From CAMLIZ01 sp036231905 (GTDB lineage: Bacteria; Pseudomonadota; Gammaproteobacteria; Burkholderiales; Burkholderiaceae_C): 64,000 nucleotides of DNA. The translations under genes and the position numbers were made by a program. Location: positions 310,001-374,000 of the forward strand of contig NZ_JAZARE010000004.1 of NCBI RefSeq assembly GCF_036231905.1, written 5' to 3'. The notes beneath the pieces are model-generated. The model did not search any database. It saw only the letters and a program-made list of their open reading frames with translations, and was not told where the DNA came from. Below are positions 1-8,760 of this stretch, piece by piece. Positions within the stretch are counted from its first letter, which is position 1; the number at the start of each line of letters is the position of its first letter.

Positions 1-347
1 GCCCGCAACAGGTTGCGCACCAGCGAGGCGGCCGGCGTGACGGGCAGGCCGCTGTCCATCACCACGCGCAGGTTCAGCAGGCGTTTGCCCGGCGTGGCGC
101 CCCAGGGGGAGAGCTCGAAGGCGACCGGATAGAACCACTCGAGCAGGAAATACAGCAACAGCATGGTGGCACCGCCCACGCCGGCCACGCGGCCCAGCGT
201 CATGCCGGCGGCCAGCATGACGATCAATCGAACGCCCAGGTCGGCCACATACGCCAGGCTGCGTGCGCAGCAGCCGGCCGGCCTCAGCGTGAGTTCAATG
301 CCTTCCGGGGTTTCGGCCGTGACCAGCGTGTCGAGCCTGGCGCTCAC
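1..347 (-). CDS. RDD family membrane protein, 3' end cut by window edge
   Basis: About 115 codons are visible, from a GTG start at 345-347 to the window edge, so the C-terminus is missing. The protein has hydrophobic segments near residues 36-55 and 58-75, followed by the RDD-type signature WGATPGKRLLNLRV, in which a small-residue turn precedes a GKR motif. RDD proteins are small integral membrane proteins; some have been linked to ion or solute transport, but no activity can be assigned here. The GTG overlaps the TGA stop of the upstream RDD gene by four bases (GTGA), so the two are very probably translationally coupled and may form one heteromeric membrane unit. Family call is firm; function is open. 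Confidence 0.75.
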   Translation of the reverse strand, partial: MSARLDTLVTAETPEGIELTLRPAGCCARSLAYVADLGVRLIVMLAAGMTLGRVAGVGGATMLLLYFLLEWFYPVAFELSPWGATPGKRLLNLRVVMDSGLPVTPAASLVRNLLR

Positions 348-862
348 GCCTTGACGACGATGGTGCCGGCCAGCACGTCATGCAGGCAGCGGCGCGAGCT
401 GCGGAACACCATCAGGCAGTCCACCAGCGCGTAGATCATCTGCAGCCAGGGCAGCGGCGACATGGCATAGCCGATGCCATAACGCAGCCCGAGCAGGCGC
501 AGGGGCGGCACGGGGTTGCCGTCGGTCAGCGTGATGCGCTGGCCCATCACCCGCTTGCCGATGGTCTGGCCGCGGCTCACCAGGAGCCAGCCGTTGAGTG
601 CGAGGAACAGCACGAAGCCGAGTGCCGCGTTGAACAGCATGCTGCCGATCGACGCCGCGTTGCGGGGAGAGTAGGGGTTCCAGGGCGTGACGAGCGACAG
701 CAGCCACATCGCCGCCATGAGCACGACCAGATCGATCAGTGCGGCCACGAACCGCATGCCGCGGCCGGCGAGTTCGGCCCCGGCTTGCGGGTCGCGCACG
801 TCTTCCACATGGGCCTGGGGCGCGGCGTAGCGGTTGGCCGCCGACGGCGATGTCGATTCCAT
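344..862 (-). CDS. RDD family membrane protein
   Basis: A 172-residue protein with a polar N-terminus of about 35 residues, the RDD-type segment GRGMRFVAALIDLVV, and three hydrophobic stretches (near 40-60, 75-100 and 130-150). A second conserved part, SRGQTIGKRVMGQRI, matches the family's GQTIGKR loop. I place the start at the ATG ending at 862, not the in-frame ATG at 868, because GGGAGG abuts the 868 codon directly but sits six bases before the 862 codon. It overlaps the next RDD gene by GTGA, giving a two-gene operon of paralogues. Role in transport is only a family-level guess. Confidence 0.8.
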   Translation of the reverse strand: MESTSPSAANRYAAPQAHVEDVRDPQAGAELAGRGMRFVAALIDLVVLMAAMWLLSLVTPWNPYSPRNAASIGSMLFNAALGFVLFLALNGWLLVSRGQTIGKRVMGQRITLTDGNPVPPLRLLGLRYGIGYAMSPLPWLQMIYALVDCLMVFRSSRRCLHDVLAGTIVVKA

Positions 863-938
863 GGTCATCCTCCCTCATCTTGTGAACCTGTTCTTGCCGC
901 TGCGGCCGTTGGCGGCCAGCGGTGCTGCGCGGTGGGCG

Positions 939-1148
939 TCAGTCGGAGCTGCTGCCCGGTGTCACCGCGTCGATGGTTTTTTCCACCACCTTGCCGGTGA
1001 CCTTGACGCCTGTGCTCACCACCGCGCCGGTGACGCTGATGGCCGCACCCGCGGCCGCGCCGGCCACCGACACCACGGCACAGCCGGTGAACGCGGGCAA
1101 GGCCGCCACCAGGGCGGCAGCCATCAGCAAGCGGCGAAGGTTCGGCAT
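939..1148 (-). CDS. Small lipoprotein (NF038104-like)
   Basis: A 69-residue protein with an N-terminal signal peptide ending in the lipobox FTGC, so the mature protein should begin at a lipidated cysteine near residue 23. The mature part is rich in Ala, Gly and Val (AVVSVAGAAAGAAIS, then VSTGVKVTGKVVEK) and ends with a short acidic and serine tail. This composition fits the small Val/Gly-rich lipoprotein family annotated NF038104 in Burkholderiales; that match is from memory. The gene stands alone between the RDD pair and the divergent PhoX gene. Function unknown. Confidence 0.7.
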   Translation of the reverse strand: MPNLRRLLMAAALVAALPAFTGCAVVSVAGAAAGAAISVTGAVVSTGVKVTGKVVEKTIDAVTPGSSSD

Positions 1149-1302
1149 GGCAGGTGTGGGGCTGGAAGCAGAGCGACGATTATCACGCGCTGGCCTCGCG
1201 GCGTGTCATGCGGATGTCACGCGCCGGTCATGGTGGTTTCACCGGATGTTCCTACGCTGGCGGGCTGAACCTCACTCCTGGCCGCCTGAGGCGGCTCTCC
1301 GA

Positions 1303-3603
1303 ATGAACAAGCGCGCCGACTTTCCGCTGACCGAGATCGACCCCGACGACATCGGGCACAACGCCTCCGCCAACCCCACGTTCGACAGCGTGCTGAGCGC
1401 CCGGCTGTCGCGCCGCTCCTTGCTGCGGGGCGGCGTGGGCACGGCGGCCACGGCGCTGTTTGGCAGCGTTGCGCTGGCCGCCTGCGGTGGTGGCGGCGAT
1501 GACGAGGCGGCCCCGCCGCCGGTGGCCACCGATCCCCCGATCACCAGCCTGGCCTTCACGGCGGTGGCCAAGAGCCTGGAGGACAGGGTCACCGTGCCGG
1601 CGGGCTACACCGCCACCGTGATCTACGCGCTGGGCGATCCGCTGGACGCTGCCACGCCGGACTACCGCAACGACGGCACGGACACCGGGTTCGACCAGCG
1701 CGCCGGGGATCACCACGACGGCATGGGCTACTTCGGCCTCGGCGCCAATGGCCTGCGTGACGACAACGCCTCCGACCGCGGCCTGCTGGTGGTGAACCAT
1801 GAGGCCACCAGCCACCCGGGCAGCGAGCTGTCGTCCACCTACCTGCATGCCGACGGCGGCACGCCCACGCTGCCGCGCCCGGCGGCCGAGGTGGACAAGG
1901 AAGTGCCGATCCATGGCGTGTCCGTGGTGGAAGTGAAAAAGGCCGCGGGCGGTGGGTTTGCCACCGTGCGCGATTCGGCCTTCAACCGCCGTATCACGCC
2001 GCTGACCCCGGTGCAGCTGGCCGGTGCCGCGCGCGGCAGTGCGCTGATGAAGACCGCGTATTCCGCCGACGGCACGCAGGCGCGCGGCACCTTGAACAAC
2101 TGCGGCACCGGCCGCACGCCCTGGGGCACCCTGCTCACCGGCGAGGAGAACTGGGCCGGCTACTTTGCGCGCGGCGCGGCCGACGATGCGGCGCGTGGCA
2201 ACGACAAGAGCGTGGCCTCGCTCAAACGCTACGGCCGCGCCCAGGGATCCAAGAGCCGCCACGGCTGGGAAAGCGCCGGCGCCGACGACAAGTACCAGCG
2301 CTGGGACATCAGCCGCAAGGGCACCTCCACCGACGGCACGGACGACTACCGCCACGAGCTCAACACCTTCGGCTACCTGGTCGAGATCGATCCCTACGAC
2401 AAGGCGGCCGCCATCAAGAAGCGCACCAGCCTGGGCCGCTTCGCGCACGAGAGCGCGGCGTTCTCCAAGCTGGTGGAGGGCCAGCCGATCGCGGTGTACA
2501 TGGGTGACGACTCACGCGGCGAATACATGTACAAGTTCGTGTCGTCCGCCACCTGGAGCGCGGCCGACGGCAATGCGGCCGACCGGATCGCCCAGGGCGA
2601 CAAGTACCTGGACAGCGGCAAGCTCTACGCCGCACGCTTCAATGCGGACGGCAGCGGCGACTGGCTCGAGCTCACGATCGCCAACCCGCTGATCGCCGGC
2701 TTCACCGGTTATGCGTTTGCCGACCAGGCCGACGTGCTGGTCAACGCCCGCCTGGCGGCCGATGCTGTGGGCGCGACCAAGATGGACCGCCCGGAGTGGT
2801 GCGCCACCCACCCCACCACCGGCGAGGTGTACTACACGCTCACCAACAACAGCAGCCGCAGCGCCACGCCCGGCGCCGGCCAGTTCGGCGTGGACCCGGC
2901 CAACCCGCGTGCCTACAGCGACCTGAAGGGCGATCCCGCGCAAGGCGGCACCACGCAGCGCGGCAACGTCAACGGCCACATCATCCGCCTGGCTGAAACC
3001 AACGGCGCCGCCGCCGCGGCCACCTTCCGCTGGGATGTGTACCTCTTCGGTGCCCAGGCCCAGCGCGATGCTGCCGACACCAGCCTGAGCGACGCCGACT
3101 ACGCGGCCAGCGTCAACCTCTCCTCGCTCACCGCCGACCAGGACTTCTCCAGCCCCGACGGCCTGTGGTTCAGCCGGAACACCGGCCTGTGCTGGATCCA
3201 GACCGACGACGGTGCCTACACCGATGCCACCAACTGCATGATGCTGGCCGGCGTGCCTGGCAGCGTCGGCGACGGCGCGAAGAAGACACTCGCCTATGGC
3301 AGCACCAGCGTGGACACCTACGTCGGCAAGGCACCCACCGCGCAGACGCTGAAGCGCTTCCTGGTCGGCCCGGTGGATTGCGAGATCACCGGCTTGTGCG
3401 AAACCCCGGATGGCAAGGCGCTGTTCGTCAACATCCAGCATCCAGGTGAAACGATCAGCAAGGCCGCGCTCGCCAACCCGGCCGGCTACCCGAGCCACTG
3501 GCCGGCCAATGCCGGTTATGGCGCCGGCGGTGCCACCACCGCGCGCCCGCGCTCGGCCACCGTCGTGATCACCAAGGACGATGGCGGACGCATCGGCAGC
3601 TGA
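1303..3603 (+). CDS. PhoX-family alkaline phosphatase (DUF839), Tat-exported
   Basis: A 766-residue protein. The N-terminus carries a twin-arginine signal (RRSLLRGG, Arg at about 37-38) and a cysteine at 61 in LAACGGGG, so it may be a Tat-exported lipoprotein. PhoX enzymes are Ca/Fe-dependent phosphomonoesterases that release phosphate in the periplasm. Family features visible include the segment NCGTGRTPWGTLLTGEENW near residue 265 and several later blocks of the DUF839 fold (RFAHESAAF, YMGDDSRGEYMYKF, MDRPEW, SPDGLWF). The ATG at 1303 is chosen because upstream in-frame sequence is non-coding in character and overlaps the divergent lipoprotein promoter region. Length is in the usual PhoX range. 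I see no Pho box that I can support. Confidence 0.85.
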   Translation: MNKRADFPLTEIDPDDIGHNASANPTFDSVLSARLSRRSLLRGGVGTAATALFGSVALAACGGGGDDEAAPPPVATDPPITSLAFTAVAKSLEDRVTVPAGYTATVIYALGDPLDAATPDYRNDGTDTGFDQRAGDHHDGMGYFGLGANGLRDDNASDRGLLVVNHEATSHPGSELSSTYLHADGGTPTLPRPAAEVDKEVPIHGVSVVEVKKAAGGGFATVRDSAFNRRITPLTPVQLAGAARGSALMKTAYSADGTQARGTLNNCGTGRTPWGTLLTGEENWAGYFARGAADDAARGNDKSVASLKRYGRAQGSKSRHGWESAGADDKYQRWDISRKGTSTDGTDDYRHELNTFGYLVEIDPYDKAAAIKKRTSLGRFAHESAAFSKLVEGQPIAVYMGDDSRGEYMYKFVSSATWSAADGNAADRIAQGDKYLDSGKLYAARFNADGSGDWLELTIANPLIAGFTGYAFADQADVLVNARLAADAVGATKMDRPEWCATHPTTGEVYYTLTNNSSRSATPGAGQFGVDPANPRAYSDLKGDPAQGGTTQRGNVNGHIIRLAETNGAAAAATFRWDVYLFGAQAQRDAADTSLSDADYAASVNLSSLTADQDFSSPDGLWFSRNTGLCWIQTDDGAYTDATNCMMLAGVPGSVGDGAKKTLAYGSTSVDTYVGKAPTAQTLKRFLVGPVDCEITGLCETPDGKALFVNIQHPGETISKAALANPAGYPSHWPANAGYGAGGATTARPRSATVVITKDDGGRIGS

Positions 3604-3630
3604 GCTCCGGGGTTTCTGCCCTCGTTCTTG

Positions 3631-3656
3631 AGCCGGCCTGAGCGCCGGCTTCTTTC
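3631..3656. terminator. Hairpin terminator between convergent genes
   Basis: AGCCGGC (3631-3637), a six-base loop, then GCCGGCT (3644-3650), followed by TCTTTC. It lies 28 bases after the PhoX stop and its last bases touch the stop of the convergent membrane-protein gene. It would work best for PhoX; no T-run is seen for the other direction. Confidence 0.6.
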
Positions 3657-4470
3657 ATGCGGGTGTGGCCGGGGTGTCGGCGGCGCCGAAGCTGTCGGTG
3701 AAGGTGAAATACAGCGAGGCGTAGAACACCGTCATGCCCATCAGGGCGAGCGGCAGTGCCGCCACCGGCGCGAACTGGCCCATGCCGAGCAGGCCGAACA
3801 CCAGCGCTGCCAGCGTGCCCGCCACGATCGTCAGCGCCAGCCACACCAGGCTGTAGACCGCGAACGCGCCTTTGCTGCGCCACACCGCCAGCGTGCTGGA
3901 GAACAGCGACTGCGCCACGCCCTGCTCACCCCAGAGCACCAGGGCCGGCGCGTGCCAGAAGGGGATGGACAGCAGCGCGATCAGGCCGGCCTGCAGGCCC
4001 AGGCCGCCCACCAGCCGCGGATCCTCGGTCACGGCCTTCACCTGCTCCGGCGTGGCCTGCTGGCCGCTGGCGTACAGCGCGCGCAGGTGCTCCCACGCAT
4101 CGCCGATCACCAGCTCGCTCAGCAGCAGCGCGGCCAGTGTCACCACGCCGTACAGCGCACACAGCTTGAGCAGCGTGCCGCGGCGCGCCTTGCTGCGCAC
4201 CAGCGGCTCCACCAGCTGGCCGGGGTGCACCGGCCCGCCGCGCAGCGCCGATTCGGTGGCCACCATGAAACCCAGGCTGAGCAGCGGCAGCGCCATCAGC
4301 GACACCACGCTGCCCACCAGCGGGATGAGCACGGACACCAGCAGGCTGGTGAAGAAAAAGCCCAGCAGCAGGGCGCAGAAGCCCATGGGCCGCAGCATGA
4401 AGGCGCGAAAGCCCTGGCGCACCCAGCGCGCGCCTTGCTGCGGAGCCACCGGCCGAAGATGCAATGCCAT
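3655..4470 (-). CDS. BPSS1780-family membrane protein
   Basis: A 271-residue polytopic membrane protein with about six hydrophobic segments; the first pair is around residues 26-46 and 50-70, the last two around 215-235 and 240-260. The N-terminal block VAPQQGARWVRQGFRAF is typical of the BPSS1780-type family of Burkholderiales, which sits next to thrB and polA in many of these genomes (recalled, not searched). Start is the ATG ending at 4470, eight bases after the thrB stop, so it is probably co-transcribed with thrB. A much longer open frame upstream is an antisense-style shadow of thrB. No function known. Confidence 0.75.
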   Translation of the reverse strand: MALHLRPVAPQQGARWVRQGFRAFMLRPMGFCALLLGFFFTSLLVSVLIPLVGSVVSLMALPLLSLGFMVATESALRGGPVHPGQLVEPLVRSKARRGTLLKLCALYGVVTLAALLLSELVIGDAWEHLRALYASGQQATPEQVKAVTEDPRLVGGLGLQAGLIALLSIPFWHAPALVLWGEQGVAQSLFSSTLAVWRSKGAFAVYSLVWLALTIVAGTLAALVFGLLGMGQFAPVAALPLALMGMTVFYASLYFTFTDSFGAADTPATPA

Positions 4471-4478
4471 GTGAGGTG

Positions 4479-5483
4479 TCAGAAAGCCGGGTGCCAGGGG
4501 CGGTTGATGCGCTCGCGCAGCACGCGCTCGAAATGGCCGGGGTCGTGGGCCTTGAGCATGGCGGCATCGCGCGGCAGGTAAAAGTCCCACAGGCGCGACA
4601 GCCAGAAGCGGAACGCGGCGGCGCGCAGCATGGCCGGCAGCAGGCGCTGCTCGCCGGTCGTGAGCGCGCGCACGTGGGCATACGCCTGCACGAAGGCGGC
4701 GGCGCGCTCTTCCACCAGGCGGCCGCTTTCCAGGTCGATGCACCAGTCGTTCAGGCACACCGCGATGTCGAACAGGAAGGTGTCCACCCCCGCGAAATAG
4801 AAGTCGAACAGGCCGGACAGGCGCTCGCGGCCCGGCAGGCCCTGCACGCTGGCGTCCTCGGCCGGCAGGTCGGCCGGCGCGAACATCACGTTGTCGCGGA
4901 ACAGGTCGGCGTGGATGGGCCCGCGCGGCAGCGCCGCATGCGCGGGGGACGCCGCCAGGCTCTGCTGGTAAGCCAGCTCGTCGCCGAGCAGGTTGCGCTG
5001 TTCGTCGTCCAGGTACGGCAGCACCACCGGCACGGTCTCCGTCCACCAGGCCAGGCCACGCAGGTTGGGCTGGAACAGCGCGAAGTCCTGGCCCGCCAGG
5101 TGCATGCGCGCCAGCATGCTGCCCACCTGCTCGCAATGGTGCAGGTCAGGTGCCAGCTGGTGGCCGCCCAGGAGCTTGTCCACCAGCGCGGCGGGCTTGC
5201 CCTTGAGCGTGAAGAGGATCTCGCCCTGCACGTCGGCCCGCGGCTCGGGCACGGGAATGCCCTTGCGCGCCAGGTGCTGCATCAGGCGCAGGTAGAAAGG
5301 CAGCTGCTCCAGGCTCAGGCGTTCGAACAGCGTGAGCACGAACTCGCCACGCTCGGTGGTGACGAAGTAGTTGGTGTTCTCGATGCCCGCGGTGATGCCG
5401 CGCAGCCCGGTGAGCGTGCCCACCCCCAGCGGCTCGACGAAGCGCGCGGCCTCCTCGAACGTCACTTCCGTGAAGACAGCCAT
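4479..5483 (-). CDS. thrB: Homoserine kinase, ThrB type II
   Basis: A 334-residue enzyme that phosphorylates L-homoserine to O-phosphohomoserine, the step before threonine synthase. It belongs to the aminoglycoside-phosphotransferase-like class of homoserine kinases, not the GHMP class. Visible features: the N-terminal signature MAVFTEVTFEEAARFV, the NTNYFVTT strand, the kinase catalytic loop GPIHADLFRDNVMF (catalytic Asp in HADLFRDN) and the metal-binding GLFDFYFAG. The ATG ending at 5483 gives the family-standard N-terminus; nine extra upstream codons are open but not conserved-looking. It is followed at eight bases by the membrane-protein gene and preceded by the DUF2782 gene, six bases away. 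Confidence 0.93.
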   Translation of the reverse strand: MAVFTEVTFEEAARFVEPLGVGTLTGLRGITAGIENTNYFVTTERGEFVLTLFERLSLEQLPFYLRLMQHLARKGIPVPEPRADVQGEILFTLKGKPAALVDKLLGGHQLAPDLHHCEQVGSMLARMHLAGQDFALFQPNLRGLAWWTETVPVVLPYLDDEQRNLLGDELAYQQSLAASPAHAALPRGPIHADLFRDNVMFAPADLPAEDASVQGLPGRERLSGLFDFYFAGVDTFLFDIAVCLNDWCIDLESGRLVEERAAAFVQAYAHVRALTTGEQRLLPAMLRAAAFRFWLSRLWDFYLPRDAAMLKAHDPGHFERVLRERINRPWHPAF

Positions 5484-5488
5484 GGAAC

Positions 5489-5806
5489 TCAGAATCCCAG
5501 CACGTTCCACACCCGCTGGCCCACCGCGCCGCGCAGGCCTTCGCCGGTGCCGCCGGGGTTGCGCCCGGTCGCGCTGGTGACGATCTCGTAGGCCGGCGCG
5601 CTGGCGGCCTTGGGCCGCACCACCACGCGCTGGGTTTCGCCGCGCACACGCAGCTCTTCCACCCGCACGTTGTCGTCCTCCTGCACGATGCGCTGGACCA
5701 CGGGTTCACCGCCGCGCGGCGATGCGTCGGCGGCGTGGGCGGCGGCCGCGGCCAGAAGGGGCAGGCCGGCGGCCAGCCGCCACAAGAGCAGGGAAGGGGA
5801 GGGCAT
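5489..5806 (-). CDS. DUF2782 periplasmic protein
   Basis: A 105-residue protein with a signal peptide (SLLLWRLAAGLPLLAAAAA, cleavage probably after AHA) and a short mature domain containing VQRIVQEDDNVRVEELRVRG, which is the recognisable core of DUF2782. Function is unknown. The ATG ending at 5806 is preferred: it leaves a normal signal peptide and lies 50 bases from the divergent polA start, which leaves room for a shared promoter region. It is the first gene of a probable DUF2782-thrB-membrane-protein operon. Confidence 0.8.
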   Translation of the reverse strand: MPSPSLLLWRLAAGLPLLAAAAAHAADASPRGGEPVVQRIVQEDDNVRVEELRVRGETQRVVVRPKAASAPAYEIVTSATGRNPGGTGEGLRGAVGQRVWNVLGF

Positions 5807-5855
5807 GGGCGGATTGTAGGAGGCCGGGTTTTCACTGTTGCCCGACAATCCGCCG

Positions 5856-8630
5856 ATGGACGAGACACCCCCCCAGACCCTGCTGCTGGTCGACGGCTCC
5901 AGCTACCTCTACCGGGCCTTCCACGCCCTGCCGGACCTGCGCGGCCCGGAGGGCGTGCCCACCGGCGCGCTGCATGGCATGGTGGCCATGATGAAGCTGC
6001 TGCGCGAGCAGGTGCCGGCCCAGCACGCGGTCTGCGTGTTCGATGCCAAGGGCCCGACCTTCCGCAACGAGTGGTACAGCGAGTACAAGGCGCACCGGCC
6101 GCCGATGCCGGAGCCGCTGGCGCAGCAGGTGGAGCCGATCCGCGAGGTGGTGCAGCTGCTCGGCTGGCCGGTGCTGGAAGTGCCCGGCGTGGAGGCCGAC
6201 GACATCATCGGCACGCTGGCGCGCATCGGCGCCGAGAGCGGCCGCAAGGTGATCATCTCCACCGGCGACAAGGACATGGCGCAGCTGGTGAACGAGCGCG
6301 TCACGCTGATCAACACCATGAGCAAGGAGACGCTGGACCCGGCTGGCGTGATGGCCAAGTTTGGCGTGCCGCCCGAGCGCATCGTGGACTACCTCACCCT
6401 GATCGGCGATGCGGTGGACAACGTGCCGGGTGTCGACAAGGTGGGCCCCAAGACGGCGGCCAAGTGGATCGCCGAACACGGCAGCCTGGACAACCTGATC
6501 GCCAACGCCCACACCATCAAGGGCGTGGCCGGCGACAACCTGCGCAAGGCGCTGGACTGGCTGCCGCAGGGCCGCCGCCTGGTCACCGTGGTGTGCGACT
6601 GCGACCTCACGCCCCACATCGAAGGCTGGCCCGCCTGGGACAAGCTGGCCCTGCGCGAGGTGGACCGCGAGGCGCTGCTGGCCTTCTACACCCGCTTCGG
6701 CTTCACCACCTGGCGCAAGGAGCTGGAGCAGGCCCTGGGCCTGGCGCCGGCCAAGGCCGCCGCCACGGTGCGTGCCAGCCCCAGCGTGCTGGACGAGCCG
6801 CCGCTGCCGGTGGCGACCGCGCTCAAGCGCGAGTACGAAACCATCTTCACCCGCGAGGCGCTGGACCGCTGGCTGATCCGCCTGCGCGAGGCGCCGCTGG
6901 TGGCCATCGACACCGAAACCGGCTCGCTGGATGCGATGCAGGCGCACATCGTCGGCATCTCCTTTGCCGTGGAGCCGGGCGAGGCGGCCTATGTGCCGGT
7001 GGCGCACGACTATCCCGGCGCGCCGGCGCAGCTGTCGCTGGACGAAGTGCTGGGCGTGCTCAAGCCCTGGCTGGAGGACGAACACGCGCTCAAGGTCGGC
7101 CAGCACATCAAGTACGACGTGCATGTGCTGGCCAATTACGGCATCACCGTGCGCGGCTACCAACACGACACCATGCTGCAGAGCTATGTGCTGGAGGCCC
7201 ACAAGCCGCACAACCTGGAGAGCCTGGTGGCGCGGCACGTCGGCCGCAACGGCCTGAGCTATGAAGACGTGTGCGGCAAGGGCGCGCACCAGATCCCCTT
7301 CTCGCAGGTGGACATCACCAAGGCCACCGAATATTCCGGCGAGGACAGCGAGATGGCCTTGCACGTGCACCAGACGCTGTACCCGCGGATCCAGGCCGAG
7401 CCCGGCCTGCGCTTCGTGTACGAGAAGATCGAGATGCCGGTCACCCAGGTGATCCAGCGCATCGAGCGCAACGGCGTGCTGGTGGATGCGCAACTGCTGG
7501 CCCAGCAAAGCCGCGAGCTGGCCGAGAAGATGCTGGCGCTGGAGCGCGAGGCTTATGAGCTGGCCGGCCAGCCCTTCAACCTGGGCTCGCCCAAGCAGAT
7601 CTGCGAGATCCTGTTCACCAAGCAGGGCCTGCCGGTGCTGAAAAAAACCGCCTCCGGCGCGCCGTCCACCGACGAAGAGGTGCTGGACAAGCTGGCCGAG
7701 GACTATCCGCTGCCACGCAAGATCCTGGACCACCGCTCGATGAGCAAGCTGAAAGGGACCTACACCGACAAGCTGCCGCTGATGGTGAACCCGCGCACCG
7801 GCCGGGTGCACACCAACTACGCGCAGGCGGTGGCGGTGACCGGGCGGCTGTCCAGCAACGAGCCCAACCTGCAGAACATTCCCATCCGCACGGCGGAAGG
7901 GCGGCGCATCCGCGAGGCCTTCATCGCGCCGCCAGGGCATGTGATCGTGAGTGCGGACTACTCGCAGATCGAGCTGCGCATCATGGCCCACATCAGCAAC
8001 GACGAGAACCTGCTGCGGGCCTTCCGCGAGGGCATGGACGTGCACCGCGCCACCGCGGCCGAGGTGTTCGGCGTGCCGCCGGACGAGGTGAGCAGCGAGC
8101 AGCGGCGGTATGCCAAGACCATCAACTTTGGCCTGATCTACGGCATGAGCGCCTTCGGGCTGGCGGCCAACCTCGGCATCGAACGCTCGGCGGCCAACGC
8201 CTACATCGACCGCTATTTCCAGCGCTACCCGGGTGTGCGCGACTACATGGAGCGCACCCGCACGCTGGCGCGTGAACGCGGTTATGTGGAAACCGCCTTT
8301 GGCCGTCGCGTGGTGCTGCCGGACATCGTGGGCGGCAACGGCCCGCGCCGCGCGGGCGCGGAGCGCCAGGCGATCAACGCGCCCATGCAGGGCACGGCCG
8401 CCGACCTGGTGAAGCTGGCGATGATCGCGGTGCAGGGCGCGCTGGACCGCGATGGCGTGGCCACCAAGATGATCATGCAGGTGCACGACGAACTGGTGTT
8501 CGAGGTGCCCGAGGGCGAACTCGACTGGGTGCGCGAGAACGTGCCGCGGCTGATGGCTGGCGTGGCCGAGCTGTCGGTGCCGCTGCTGGCGGAATTCGGC
8601 ATCGGGCCCAACTGGGAGAAGGCTCACTGA
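5856..8630 (+). CDS. polA: DNA polymerase I
   Basis: A 924-residue enzyme for Okazaki-fragment maturation and gap repair. The domains run in order: 5'-3' exonuclease (about 1-290; LLVDGSSYLYRAFHAL, VFDAKGPTFRNEWY, EADDIIGTLA, STGDKDMAQLV), 3'-5' proofreading exonuclease (about 330-510; IDTETGSLD with the metal-binding Asp and Glu, so the site looks intact), and the family A polymerase domain (motif A SADYSQIELRI, O-helix RRYAKTINFGLIYGMSAFGL, motif C VHDELVFE). Start at the ATG 5856; an in-frame TTG at 5838 is less likely. The stop codon lies inside the left arm of a perfect inverted repeat described separately. Confidence 0.97.
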   Translation: MDETPPQTLLLVDGSSYLYRAFHALPDLRGPEGVPTGALHGMVAMMKLLREQVPAQHAVCVFDAKGPTFRNEWYSEYKAHRPPMPEPLAQQVEPIREVVQLLGWPVLEVPGVEADDIIGTLARIGAESGRKVIISTGDKDMAQLVNERVTLINTMSKETLDPAGVMAKFGVPPERIVDYLTLIGDAVDNVPGVDKVGPKTAAKWIAEHGSLDNLIANAHTIKGVAGDNLRKALDWLPQGRRLVTVVCDCDLTPHIEGWPAWDKLALREVDREALLAFYTRFGFTTWRKELEQALGLAPAKAAATVRASPSVLDEPPLPVATALKREYETIFTREALDRWLIRLREAPLVAIDTETGSLDAMQAHIVGISFAVEPGEAAYVPVAHDYPGAPAQLSLDEVLGVLKPWLEDEHALKVGQHIKYDVHVLANYGITVRGYQHDTMLQSYVLEAHKPHNLESLVARHVGRNGLSYEDVCGKGAHQIPFSQVDITKATEYSGEDSEMALHVHQTLYPRIQAEPGLRFVYEKIEMPVTQVIQRIERNGVLVDAQLLAQQSRELAEKMLALEREAYELAGQPFNLGSPKQICEILFTKQGLPVLKKTASGAPSTDEEVLDKLAEDYPLPRKILDHRSMSKLKGTYTDKLPLMVNPRTGRVHTNYAQAVAVTGRLSSNEPNLQNIPIRTAEGRRIREAFIAPPGHVIVSADYSQIELRIMAHISNDENLLRAFREGMDVHRATAAEVFGVPPDEVSSEQRRYAKTINFGLIYGMSAFGLAANLGIERSAANAYIDRYFQRYPGVRDYMERTRTLARERGYVETAFGRRVVLPDIVGGNGPRRAGAERQAINAPMQGTAADLVKLAMIAVQGALDRDGVATKMIMQVHDELVFEVPEGELDWVRENVPRLMAGVAELSVPLLAEFGIGPNWEKAH

Positions 8631-8677
8631 CGCGCAGCGTCAGTGAGCCTTTGGCTGCGCCCGGTGGGCGCAGCCAA
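8620..8677. terminator. Two abutting perfect hairpins at the polA 3' end
   Basis: Hairpin 1: a 13-bp perfect stem, 8620-8632 with 8638-8650, around a five-base loop; its left arm contains the polA stop codon. Hairpin 2: a 12-bp perfect stem, TTGGCTGCGCCC (8651-8662) with 8666-8677, around GGT, starting at the very next base. Neither has a clear T-run, so any termination would be structure-driven or need Rho; they lie between the convergent polA and the phosphatase gene and may serve both. A third, weaker C-run/G-run pairing follows at about 8695-8725. Confidence 0.55.
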
Positions 8678-8760
8678 ACGCCCTATGTTTGGCTCCCCCG
8701 GGCCCCCTCCCAGCGGGGGTTCCAGCATGGATGTGGGCGCCGGCCCGCGGCCGGCGTCAC

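Noticed and set aside
163..354. Short plus-strand open frame opposite the first RDD gene
   Set aside because: Pro/Ser/Ala-rich antisense frame; the minus strand has a coupled RDD gene with a clear signature.
5832..8627. A 931-residue open frame opposite polA
   Set aside because: Antisense shadow of polA; Gln/His/Arg-rich with no domain.
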